Shown piece by piece: positions 1 through 7,239 of a stretch of 10,858 nt of DNA (its first letter is position 1; every line of letters starts with the position of its first letter). The notes beneath the pieces are model-generated. The model searched no databases. It saw only the letters and a list, made by a program, of their open reading frames with translations, and was not told where the DNA came from. The position numbers were made by a program, and so were the translations under genes. The stretch is from Halobacteriales archaeon (GTDB taxonomy: Archaea > Thermoplasmatota > E2 > JACPAO01 > JAHFTW01): contig JAIVGU010000008.1 in the NCBI GenBank assembly GCA_020201445.1, positions 1 to 10,858 of the forward strand. Reading direction: 5' to 3'.

Positions 1-1
1 G

Positions 2-79
2 GCCATCCTCCTGATGGCTGCCCTAGGCACCGGCAGCGCCGGCGCGGCGGTCTGGATCGGCAAGCCTGCCCACGCCTGA
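2..79 (+). CDS. C-terminal fragment of a hydrophobic protein (partial)
   Basis: An open frame enters from the left edge of the window and ends at TGA 77-79, giving 25 residues. They are mostly Ala, Leu, Gly and Val and end in W-I-G-K-P-A-H-A, which would fit the last membrane helix of a protein with a short polar tail. A palindromic spacer starts 9 nt after the stop, as expected at a gene end. The fragment is too short to assign a family, and it could be a chance frame in GC-rich DNA. Confidence 0.35.
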   Translation, partial: AILLMAALGTGSAGAAVWIGKPAHA

Positions 80-87
80 TCCAGGCC

Positions 88-148
88 AACCGCGAAGCCC
101 GCGAACACCAAGGAAACGTTCCCCTGCGGTTTCGCGCCCTTCGCGGTC
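88..148. repeat. Imperfect palindrome (element A) in the spacer before the FAH-family gene
   Basis: The left arm 88-106 and right arm 130-148 are complementary over about 17 of 19 positions; each arm holds two CGCGAA/TTCGCG units. The 23-nt centre is not obviously structured. It lies between the stop of the partial gene (79) and the TATA-like box at 162-167, so it is intergenic. It resembles elements B (811-876) and C (5893-6078) in design, with two repeated units per arm and both arms inverted, but the word is CGCGAAG rather than CCACGGA. Confidence 0.6.
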
Positions 149-161
149 CAACCCCCGTCCA

Positions 162-167
162 CTTATC
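162..167 (+). promoter_or_regulatory. TATA-like box of the FAH-family gene
   Basis: CTTATC is the only AT-rich hexamer near the gene. Its centre (164.5) lies 27.5 nt before the GTG at 192, the spacing seen at several other starts in this window. Transcription would begin at or next to that GTG, so the mRNA is probably leaderless. Confidence 0.5.
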
Positions 168-191
168 TCCCATCTCGTGGTCGCGGCGCCC

Positions 192-803
192 GTGAAGGTC
201 CTCTGCGTGGGCAGGAACTACGCCCGGCACGTGCGGGAGATGGGCGTCCCCCCCGCCGAGGCGCCGCTCTGGTTCCTTAAGCCCGACAGCAGCGTCGTGG
301 GCGACGGCGAGGCAGTGGTGCTGCCCTCCGGCGTCGGCGAGGTCCACCACGAGGTCGAGCTGGCGGTGCGCATCGGCCGCGAGGCCCGCCGCGTCGCCGC
401 CGGGGAGGCGCTGCGCCACCTCGACGGGATGACGGTGGCGGTGGACGTGACGGCGCGTGATTTGCAGGCGACTGCCAAGAAGGCGGGCACCCCGTGGACG
501 CAGGCGAAGGGGTTCGACACCTTCTGCCCGCTCGGCGCCTGGCACCCGGTGGACCGCGACCTTCAGGCGCTGCGGCTCCGCCTCGCGCTCGACGGCCAGG
601 TGCGGCAGGAAGGCTCCACGGCGGACATGACCTGGAGCGTGGCGGAGCTCGTGGCGCGCACGAGCCAGTGGACCACGCTGCGCCCCGGCGACGTCCTGCT
701 TACCGGGACGCCTGAGGGCGTCGGCCCGCTGCGGACTGGGCAGGAGATAGTGGCGGAGCTGGTGGGCGTGGCGCGGCTGCGGAACCCTGTCGTCGCCGGC
801 TGA
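192..803 (+). CDS. Fumarylacetoacetate hydrolase (FAH) family protein, FAHD1-like
   Basis: This is a 203-residue cytoplasmic enzyme of the FAH superfamily, whose members cleave or isomerise acylpyruvates and decarboxylate oxaloacetate or related keto-diacids using Mg2+ or Mn2+. The family core is visible: HHEVE at 52-56, giving metal ligands Glu54 and Glu56; AVDVTARD with Asp85 as third ligand (29 residues after Glu56, as I recall from FAHD1); KGFDTFCPLG near 106; and TGTPEGVG at 171-178. The length fits a single catalytic domain. The frame stays open upstream and GTG 177 would add five residues, but GTG 192 gives the usual MKVLCVGRNY-type beginning and sits 27.5 nt from a TATA-like box, so I prefer it. 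The exact substrate cannot be told from sequence; acylpyruvate hydrolase, oxaloacetate decarboxylase and homoprotocatechuate isomerase remain options. It converges on the next gene and shares no operon in the window. Confidence 0.9.
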   Translation: MKVLCVGRNYARHVREMGVPPAEAPLWFLKPDSSVVGDGEAVVLPSGVGEVHHEVELAVRIGREARRVAAGEALRHLDGMTVAVDVTARDLQATAKKAGTPWTQAKGFDTFCPLGAWHPVDRDLQALRLRLALDGQVRQEGSTADMTWSVAELVARTSQWTTLRPGDVLLTGTPEGVGPLRTGQEIVAELVGVARLRNPVVAG

Positions 804-810
804 CCGACGG

Positions 811-876
811 AATCCACGGATTGCACGGACCCTTGGCCTGTATGGCCAAGAAATGGTTCCGTGGAATCCGTGGTTT
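811..876. repeat. Nested palindrome (element B) between convergent genes
   Basis: The outer arms 811-829 and 858-876 match as inverted repeats at 17 of 19 positions; each carries two CCACGGA/TCCGTGG-type units. Inside them is a perfect 7-bp hairpin: arms 832-838 (CTTGGCC) and 844-850 (GGCCAAG), loop TGTAT. It fills the 81-nt gap between the FAH-family stop (803) and the stop of the winged-helix gene (885). It could act as a bidirectional terminator, but no T tract follows. Its arms share the words CACGGATTGCACGGA and CCGTGGTTT with element C at 5893-6078, so it is probably a copy of a dispersed family. Confidence 0.7.
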
Positions 877-884
877 AGGTTGGC

Positions 885-3346
885 TTACGCCGCGGCGTTG
901 GCCCCGGGCCCTTCCGAGCGGAGGGGGGCAAGGGGATGAAAGCGGACGTTGCGGCCGTCGCGCAGGGCCTCCACCAGCCCCGCCGTCGCCAGGCGCTGCG
1001 CGTGGTAGTTCACCGTCGAGGGGGTGAGGCCGGTGGCGTTGGCCAACTCCAGGTTGGAGAGGCCGGGCCGGGCGCGCACGGTGGCGAGCACCTGGCGGGC
1101 GCCGCCCGACTTCAGGATGGGGGCCGCGGCGGCCTCGCGGGCCTCGACGCGGCTGCCGGCGAAATAGCAGGCATAGCGCCCCGAGCGGCGCACCGTGAGG
1201 TGGCCGCCCTGCTCCAGTTTGCGCAGGTGGTGCGTGGCGGTGCCGTTGGCGAGGCCGGCGCGCGTGGCGAGGTCGTGGAAGTGGATGCCGGGCTCCGCCT
1301 CCACGAGTTGCACGAGGCGCTGGCGGGCCGGGTGCTCCAGCAGGTCGCCCTTCTCGACGCGGGAGAACAGGCTGAGGAACGCGAGCGCCTTCATCTTGGG
1401 CCACACCCAGTAGACAGCGCCCAGCAGGAGGCCCAGGAAGCCGACGCCGGCGGCCTGCTCGGGGGCGGGCAGCCAGCGCGTCGGGGGCAGCCCGGACACC
1501 GCGGCGGAGCGGACGTCGAAGCCGCCCTCGCCGGAGGCGGAGGGCATGGGCGGCAGGGGGCCGGAGCCGACCGACGCGGTGTCAACGCGGTCGTCGTGGA
1601 CGCGCATCCGGGTGGCGTGGCCGTCCTGCGTGAACTCCGCGAAGCGGTCCACGATGGCCCAGGTCTCCGTGCCGAAGGGGTTGCCGGGCAGGGCGAAGGG
1701 GCTGTAGAGGAACGTCATGTCGGCGCGCTGCACGCCCGCCGCGGCGACGACTTGGGCGCTGCGGCAGCCGTCCTCCGTCCGCTCCACGCACTCCAGCCGG
1801 AACGACCAGGCGCTGCCGGGGGTGCCGGAGCCGTCGAAGGCGGCCCAGCGCGCCAGCAGGCTCGCGGCGGTCGGGAACTGGGCGGGGACGCCGCTGGCCG
1901 GCAGCCCCTCGGGGGCGGGTCCGCCGCCCCAGCCGTGCCGCACCGTGACGGTCATGGGCAACTGGCCGCGCAGGGCGACCGGGAGGAGCGGGTCGGGGCT
2001 GCGCTGCGCGACCTCGAACGCCAGCGCCTCCTCGCCGTCCGCGACGGTGATGCCCCAGGTGCGCTCCTGGTCACCGGGCCCGCCGGTGGACTGCCGGTAC
2101 GCCGCGGCCGCGGCGTAGGCGTTGGGGTGGGCCGCGAGGAAGGTGCGCAGGTCGGCGAAGGCGAGGTTCTCCTTGGCGGCCTTGTAGGCGGCGGAGAGCG
2201 GGAAGGGGTGCTGCACGCCGGTGTCGTCGATGCCCCACGGCGTGCGGGCGGCGAAGGCCAGCTCGGGCGCCGCGTCGGAGGGGCGGTCGGTGGCCGCGAG
2301 CGGGGCGTCGCCGGCGGTGAAGCCGGCGAGGTCCAGGGTCGCGTTGCGCGGGATGGGGGCGGCGGTCGCCTCGGCACTGGCGCTCGAGCGGCCCCTGCCG
2401 TGCATGCGGGCCTCGCTCCCGGAGGCGTCGCCCTGCGCGTCGGCGTCGGCGTGCCCCTTGGCGGGCAGCGGCGGGAGGTGGGCCTCCAGGCGGACCGGGT
2501 AGGGGACACTGGGGGCGAACCAGGCGGAGAGGGTGCCGTTGAGCGCGTCGGCGTCGAAGCGGATGGCCTGCACGCCATTGACCGTCTCGACGGCCCGGGC
2601 GGTGAAGAGGACGCCGGCCGGGAGGTCGAGGAGGCCGCCGCCGGCCTCGCAGGCGCCGAACAGCTCGATGGGCGCGGCGAGGCTCACGTTGGCGCCCTGC
2701 AGCGCGTTCGCGGCCAGGCAGGAGGGCGCGGGGCCGTAGGTGACCTCCTGGAACGCCTCGTTGGCGCGGCTGACGGAGGCGCCGATGCCCGCCACGAGGC
2801 CGTAGTTGGTGTAGGTGTGGTTGCCGGTGAAGCCCCAGCCGGACTGGAGGACTTCCTGCGTCCCGGCCAGCACCCACGCGGAGGTGGAGATGGACGGCCA
2901 AGCTTGGGCGTCGGAGTCGGTCTCGTCGGTCTCGGTTCCCCTGCCGTCCGTGCGCTCCCCACCGACGGAGGCCACGGTGACACCATAGGTGTGGGGCTCG
3001 AACGAGAGGCCGCTCAGGACGAGCTGGTTGGCGGTGTGCAGGGAGCCGTCGGTGCCGCGCGCCTGGCCGCTGCCCGCCCAGCGCAGCGCCGCGAAGGGCA
3101 CCGGCTCGTCCGCCTTGAGGTCGTCCCCACCGCCGACGGGCCAGCCCGCGCCGAGCGTGGCGTTGTAGTGCCGGCGTCGCCCAGGTGCCGCTCCGCCACG
3201 CCGAACCACTGCGGCAGGGCGGGCTCCGCGTCGCCGGCCGCCGCGGTGACGACGAGGGCGCCCAGCACGAGGCTGGAGACGAGGCTGAGGGCGAAGGCCG
3301 GGACGAGACGGCGGGTCATGGTCTGCGGGGACCGCATGGGGAGCAC
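885..3346 (-). CDS. Membrane-anchored sensor-regulator with two C-terminal winged-helix domains (paralog 1, frameshifted)
   Basis: This is a probable one-component regulator of about 820 residues once a frameshift is repaired. In order it has an N-terminal signal or anchor (hydrophobic from about residue 14 to 36), a large ectodomain rich in N-x-S/T sequons, one membrane helix at about 634-655 (ending VYWVWP), and two winged-helix domains at about 669-731 (HPARQRL, THHLRKLEQGG) and 744-805 (STVNYHAQRL, LRDGRNVRF). The helices resemble ArsR/MarR-type DNA readers and should lie in the cytoplasm. The ectodomain belongs to no family I recognise. It has cysteine pairs C-x22-C and C-x7-C shared with the next gene, its paralog. 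The frame breaks near 3170: GDAG continues as HYNATLGAG only if one base is restored, and the paralog's GDRGAYVAELDG supports that repair. GTG 3346 lies 27.5 nt from the TATA box; ATG 3337 and ATG 3319 are alternatives. It may be a broken gene or a sequencing slip. Confidence 0.82.
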
Positions 3347-3370
3347 CGGGTGGGGAGCGGCCCCGACGCC

Positions 3371-3376
3371 ATATAA
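3371..3376 (-). promoter_or_regulatory. TATA box of paralog 1, flanked by symmetric arms
   Basis: Read on the minus strand the box is TTATAT, the clearest archaeal TATA box in the window. Its centre is 27.5 nt before GTG 3346. The flanks form a small inverted repeat, CGCC (3367-3370) and GGCG (3377-3380), centred on the box. Confidence 0.75.
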
Positions 3377-3445
3377 GGCGGGAGGTGAGGTTCTCGAATC
3401 GGGGCGCGCATCCCTGGGAAAGGCGTCGAATCCTCGGGCGGTGCC

Positions 3446-5818
3446 TCAGGCGGCCGTCGCCGCCGCGTCGACCGGGTGCAGGCGCACCGCGCGGCCGTCG
3501 CGCAGGCCGGTCAGCAGCCCCGCCGCCTGCAGCCGCTGCACGTGGTAGGTCACGGTCGAGGGCTGCAGGCCGCAGCGGGCCGCCACGTCGGCGCTGGAGA
3601 GGCCCGGCTGCTGCCGCACCAGCTCCAGGATGCGGCGCGCGCCGTCGGCCTTGAGCGCCGAGGCGGCCTCCGCGGAGCCGGCGGGGACGTGCGCGCCGAG
3701 GAAGTAGAGCGTGTAGCCGCCGGCGGGGCGCGCCACGACCTGGCCGCCGCGGCGCAGGGTCTCGAGGTGATGCACCAGCGAGCCGTTGGGGAGGCCGGTG
3801 CGGCGTGCCATCTCCTTGAAGTGGATGCCGGGCTGCGCCTCGATGAGCTGGAGGAGCTGCTGGCGCGCAGGGTGGGCCAGCACCTCGGGCTGCTTGAGGC
3901 GCGAGAACAGGCCGAGGCCGCCCTTGGCCAGCGGCCACAGGTAGTAGAGCAGGCCGACGGCGACCGCCGCGGCGCCCACGCCCGCCGCCTGCTCCGGGGT
4001 GGGGACCCAGGCGGTGAGGGTCGCGGCCGGGCGCACCCCGCTGCTGGCCGGGACGCTGGACGGGGTGAGCGCCGGGGCGGGGGCGACGCCGGTGCGCTGG
4101 TCCTCCGTCAGGTACGCCTCGGTGAGCGCCTGGGTGCGGTTGTCGAAGACGTGCAGGAGGCTGGCGTGCGCGTCGCCGCTGGCGCGCAGGGTGGGCGGCG
4201 TGCTGGACTGGTCGACCTCGCTCTGGCCCGCCGAGGCGTCGGCGTGGCCCGCCCAGGTGCTGACCCAGACGCTGCGGCACTCCTTCCCCAGGACGCGGAA
4301 GCAGGTGATCTGGAAGCCCCACGCGTCGGCCCCGCGCTCGCGGTAGTCCGGCGAGGCGTAGGCCTCCCAGCGCGCCATCATCGACGCCACCGTGGGCAGC
4401 AGGTCGGGCGCCTCGGAGGGGGTCGGGAAGAGGCCAGCCCAGTACTGGCTGCCGTGCTCCACCGAGCCGGCGCTGTAGGTGGTGTTGGCTGCCGTCGCGC
4501 CCGGCAGCCCGCCGGGCAGGGGGAGCGGGACGCCGAGCGGCCCCTGCGGGCTGTCGCTGCGCTTGGCGGTGACCGCGAGCCAGGAGTCGCCGTCGGTGAC
4601 GGTGAACCTCCAGGTGCGCTGCGTCCCCGCCTGGCTGGTGGCGCCGATGTCGTAGACGGCGCTGCCGAGGAAGGCGTCGGGGTGGGACTGGAGGTAGGAG
4701 CGCAGGCTGGAGAAGTTGGGGTCGTCGCGCGCGCCCCGGTAGGCGGCGGAGAGGGGGAACGGGTGGTGGACGCCGGTCTCGTCGAGGCCCCACGGCGTGG
4801 GCGGGGCGAGGACCAGGTCCGGGGCGGGGTCGTGGGGCGGCGTGGGCGCGAGGCGGGGCTGGGTGCCGGGCTGGTAGCCGGCCAGCTCCACGACGGAGGA
4901 GTAGCGCTCCTCCGGCGTGGTCCAGGCGATGCGGACCGGGTAGGGGATGCCGTTGGCGAGCCACACCGTGATGGCGCCGCCGCCGAAGTGGTAGCCGGAG
5001 TCGCCGTCGAGCAGCCCGGACCCGGAGCCGCGCACCACGGGGTCCATGCGCAGGGCGGGCAGGCCGTGCACCTCCTCCACGGCGGCGGCCTCCGCCTCCC
5101 ACACGCCGACGGCCAGCAGGAGGCCGTGCAGGTCGCAGGAGCGCTGGAAGGAGACCGTGTCGCCGAGGGCGATGGTGCGGTTCTGGAAGCCGTTGAGGAA
5201 CAGGCAGTCGGCGGCCGCCCCCGGCTCGAAGACGCTCTGCGTCCCGTTGGTGGTGATGGTGCGCTGCGCGAGGGTGCCGTCGCGGGTGAGGGGACCCACG
5301 CCGCCGCCGAAGGCGCTGCGCGGGACGGTGGCGTTGTCGTAGTCGACGCCGTGCAGGTCGTCCTCGGTGGCCAGCAGGTCCGCCGTGCCCTGGTCGAACA
5401 CCAGCGTCTCGTTGTGGCGCACCCAGACGGGGGACTCCGGGATGCCCTTCAGGTACTCGTTGTCCTCGCGCAGGCGGTTGAGGGCGACGGCCCAGCCCTG
5501 GTAAGTCCAACCCGAGGTCTGCACGCGGTCGGTGGCGTGGAGGAGGCCGTCGGCGCCGCGCTCCGGCGCGCCGGGCGCCCACTCGAACGCGAGGAAGGGG
5601 AACGCGGCCCGGCCGCCCTCGGGGTTGGGCTCGTAGCTGCCATCCAGCTCGGCCACGTAGGCGCCGCGGTCGCCCAGTTGCGGCACGGGGACGTGGACCG
5701 CGGGGCGGGCCTGCTGCTCCGTGCCGTTGCTGGCCCCGACGGCCGCGCCCAGCAGGACGGCGGTGAGGCTGGCGATCAGGAGGGCGCGGACGAGGCGGCG
5801 GGAGCCGGGCAGGCGCAT
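3446..5818 (-). CDS. Membrane-anchored sensor-regulator with two C-terminal winged-helix domains (paralog 2, intact)
   Basis: This 790-residue protein is a paralog of the gene at 885-3346. Residues 9-29 are hydrophobic after RR and form a signal peptide or anchor. The ectodomain carries seven N-x-S/T sequons, which points to N-glycosylation outside the cell. It shares the block TPWG-[IL]-D-[DE]-TGV-x-HPFPLSAAY with paralog 1, plus cysteine pairs C-x22-C and C-x7-C. A single membrane helix (about 613-629, ending YYLWP) precedes winged-helix 1 (about 646-708, HPARQQL, LVHHLETLRRGG) and winged-helix 2 (about 722-782, STVTYHVQRL, LRDGRAVRLHP). The N-out, C-in layout suggests an outside signal changes DNA binding near the membrane; the ligand is unknown. 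ATG 5818 is chosen because it begins an arginine-containing signal peptide and lies 27.5 nt from a TATA box; the open frame upstream to 6028 runs through repeat DNA and is not coding. The two paralogs are 99 nt apart and each has its own promoter. Confidence 0.9.
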   Translation of the reverse strand: MRLPGSRRLVRALLIASLTAVLLGAAVGASNGTEQQARPAVHVPVPQLGDRGAYVAELDGSYEPNPEGGRAAFPFLAFEWAPGAPERGADGLLHATDRVQTSGWTYQGWAVALNRLREDNEYLKGIPESPVWVRHNETLVFDQGTADLLATEDDLHGVDYDNATVPRSAFGGGVGPLTRDGTLAQRTITTNGTQSVFEPGAAADCLFLNGFQNRTIALGDTVSFQRSCDLHGLLLAVGVWEAEAAAVEEVHGLPALRMDPVVRGSGSGLLDGDSGYHFGGGAITVWLANGIPYPVRIAWTTPEERYSSVVELAGYQPGTQPRLAPTPPHDPAPDLVLAPPTPWGLDETGVHHPFPLSAAYRGARDDPNFSSLRSYLQSHPDAFLGSAVYDIGATSQAGTQRTWRFTVTDGDSWLAVTAKRSDSPQGPLGVPLPLPGGLPGATAANTTYSAGSVEHGSQYWAGLFPTPSEAPDLLPTVASMMARWEAYASPDYRERGADAWGFQITCFRVLGKECRSVWVSTWAGHADASAGQSEVDQSSTPPTLRASGDAHASLLHVFDNRTQALTEAYLTEDQRTGVAPAPALTPSSVPASSGVRPAATLTAWVPTPEQAAGVGAAAVAVGLLYYLWPLAKGGLGLFSRLKQPEVLAHPARQQLLQLIEAQPGIHFKEMARRTGLPNGSLVHHLETLRRGGQVVARPAGGYTLYFLGAHVPAGSAEAASALKADGARRILELVRQQPGLSSADVAARCGLQPSTVTYHVQRLQAAGLLTGLRDGRAVRLHPVDAAATAA

Positions 5819-5842
5819 GGATTCGACGACCGCACCACCATG

Positions 5843-5866
5843 ATAAAAGGGCGGTGGAGCCCTTTT
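5843..5866 (-). promoter_or_regulatory. TATA box of paralog 2 within an inverted repeat (candidate operator)
   Basis: The box TTTTAT (minus strand, 5843-5848) has its centre 27.5 nt before ATG 5818. It overlaps one arm of a perfect 8-bp inverted repeat, AAAAGGGC (5845-5852) and GCCCTTTT (5859-5866), with a 6-nt spacer. The upstream arm lies where the BRE element would be. A protein bound here would block TBP/TFB, so autorepression by the winged-helix protein is a reasonable guess. Confidence 0.65.
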
Positions 5867-5892
5867 CGAAGGGTCGTCAGACCAAACCACTA

Positions 5893-6078
5893 CAAACCAC
5901 GGATTGCACGGAAGCGTGGTCCCGGCATGGCCTTCGGCGAACCGCGGATTTCGCGGATGACGCAGCAAGCACCCTCCAAGACTCTGCGTCATCCGCGGTT
6001 CGCAGAGCTTGGCCTCGAGACAAATCACGTTTCCACGGAAGACCCGGCGCCAGCTTGGTCCGTGGACTCCGTGGTTTG
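5893..6078. repeat. Large nested palindromic repeat (element C)
   Basis: Outer arms 5893-5912 and 6059-6078 are inverted repeats matching at about 17 of 20 positions, each with two CCACGGA units and a CAAACC end. Nested inside is a perfect 14-bp stem, 5952-5965 with 5984-5997 (CGCGGATGACGCAG and its complement), around an 18-nt loop. Further CGCGGAT and TGGCC words fill the space between. The element lies between the stop of the membrane-protein gene (6087) and the promoter of paralog 2. It shares words with element B (811-876). No transposase or coding frame is associated, so a non-autonomous dispersed repeat is the likeliest reading. Confidence 0.7.
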
Positions 6079-6086
6079 GGCAGGCC

Positions 6087-6662
6087 CTACTTGCGGACGG
6101 TGCGGGGCGCCGGGGCGGGGTCGCTTCGCCGCACCGTCGGCGCCACCGCGGCGGGCGGGCCGCGCAGGAGCGCCACGAGCGGGAACAGCAGGAACAGCAC
6201 CAGGACCGCCACGCCGATGCCGAGCGGGTTGGCGAAGTTGCCCTGCTGGTCGATGGGGACGAAGGCCACCAGCAGGATGGCCAGCACGCCCGCGGCGAGG
6301 CCCAGGTAGCCGGTCCACGGGGGGGCGACGCTGTCGCGGGCCGCCAGGACGAGGGCGATGCAGCCGATGACGACGAGGGTGGCCATCCACGGGCCCTCGA
6401 AGTAGGGCGGCAGGTCGGGGATGTAGGCCTGGCCCTCCTTGCCCGTCACCGGGTTGAAGTAGAGCAGCGCCGACGCCGCGAGCAACAGGAGCACGATGCC
6501 GGTGATGGTGGTGAACGTGCTGCGCTGGGTGAACAGCAGGATGGCGCACACCACGAGGAAGGCGAGCGTGAGCAGCGGGACGAACGGGCCGCTGAGCGCG
6601 AAGGCGAACAGCGCGGCCAGGGCGACGCCCACGATGCCGAGGATGGCCAAGGCCTTGGTCAT
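6087..6662 (-). CDS. Multi-pass membrane protein of unknown function
   Basis: This predicted integral membrane protein has 191 residues and about six hydrophobic segments: roughly 4-24, 27-46, 50-68, 93-108, 117-135 and 147-167. A polar loop near 70-92 (NPVTGKEGQAYIPDLPPYFEG) lies between the third and fourth. The C-terminal 24 residues are Pro, Ala and Arg rich and probably cytoplasmic. I recognise no family, catalytic motif or cysteine pattern. ATG 6662 is chosen because translation then begins directly with a membrane helix and a T-rich box (CTTTTC) is centred 27.5 nt upstream. Longer frames upstream run into the neighbouring gene. The gene follows another small membrane protein in the same direction with a 113-nt gap, but each seems to have its own promoter. 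A transport or stress role is possible but nothing in the sequence shows it. Confidence 0.75.
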   Translation of the reverse strand: MTKALAILGIVGVALAALFAFALSGPFVPLLTLAFLVVCAILLFTQRSTFTTITGIVLLLLAASALLYFNPVTGKEGQAYIPDLPPYFEGPWMATLVVIGCIALVLAARDSVAPPWTGYLGLAAGVLAILLVAFVPIDQQGNFANPLGIGVAVLVLFLLFPLVALLRGPPAAVAPTVRRSDPAPAPRTVRK

Positions 6663-6686
6663 GGGCCCCAATCGGGTCGCCTGCCT

Positions 6687-6692
6687 GAAAAG
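6687..6692 (-). promoter_or_regulatory. T-rich promoter box before the gene at 6087-6662
   Basis: CTTTTC on the minus strand has its centre 27.5 nt before ATG 6662, matching the spacing at other starts here. It is weak as a TATA box by itself; the position is the main support. Confidence 0.4.
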
Positions 6693-6775
6693 CGCGCCGG
6701 TGCCCGCTGGAGGTGGAACCCATACCTGTGCGGGCAGCCTCTGGCTCCCACGGTTGCGAAGGCCGTCCCAGGGCG

Positions 6776-7168
6776 TCAGCGCGGCGCGTTGGCGTCCTGC
6801 CAGTGGTCCGCCGCCGGCCCGCCCGGCAGGTTCCAGCCGCCCGGGAGGCCGGTGATGATGAGGCCGGCGCCGACGACCGTGAAGAGGGCGGCGAACGCCT
6901 CGCCGACCTGGTTGAAGATGAGGACCATGGCGAGGAAGCCGAGCGCGATGCCCAAAGCGATCCAGATGGCGATGCGGACCGTCGCGTTGGCGATGCGGGA
7001 GGCGTAGAGGCCGCCGGCCACGGCGAAGCCGATGAGGCCCCAGAACAGCCACAGCGCGACGTTGATGCGGGGGAACTCGCGCACCGTGAAGAACACGAGG
7101 TAGAGCCAGAGGCCGATGAAGAGGCCGCCAACGATCATCGGGCTGGCGCGGACGTTCTGCTGCTCCAT
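6776..7168 (-). CDS. Four-helix membrane protein of unknown function
   Basis: This small integral membrane protein has 130 residues and four hydrophobic segments at about 10-29, 37-56, 62-84 and 91-109. The tail is Gly/Pro rich (ITGLPGGWNLPGG). Charged residues between helices are few (TVREFPR near 28-34, NQVGE near 86-90). I do not recognise a family. ATG 7168, giving MEQQNVRASP, is the best start: the frame upstream reads through the divergent promoter region and has no box. A weak T-rich stretch (CTTCAT, about 28 nt upstream) is the only promoter candidate. It is divergent from the membrane protein at 7240-7626 and precedes another membrane protein on the same strand. Confidence 0.7.
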   Translation of the reverse strand: MEQQNVRASPMIVGGLFIGLWLYLVFFTVREFPRINVALWLFWGLIGFAVAGGLYASRIANATVRIAIWIALGIALGFLAMVLIFNQVGEAFAALFTVVGAGLIITGLPGGWNLPGGPAADHWQDANAPR

Positions 7169-7239
7169 GGCCCGCCCATGCGGCGCGCCGTGGATGAAGC
7201 TTGCGAAGGTTGAAGCGGCGGCGTCCACTCGAAGGGAGT

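Noticed and set aside
936..3548. An 870-codon open frame on the plus strand
   Set aside because: It is antisense to the winged-helix gene, has a composition dominated by Gly, Ala, Arg and Val with no motif, and arises from the GC-rich third codon positions of the true gene.
885..5582. A single minus-strand protein of 1565 residues spanning both sensor genes
   Set aside because: The upstream part is an out-of-frame Arg/Pro-rich shadow of paralog 2. The true upstream part of paralog 1 is the signal peptide in another frame starting at 3346.
5893..6078. CRISPR array or insertion sequence
   Set aside because: The repeats are inverted and unequal rather than direct with regular spacers, and no transposase or terminal target duplication can be seen.
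3476..6370. A 964-codon open frame on the plus strand
   Set aside because: It is antisense to paralog 2, runs through the palindromic spacer into a third gene, and shows no domain.
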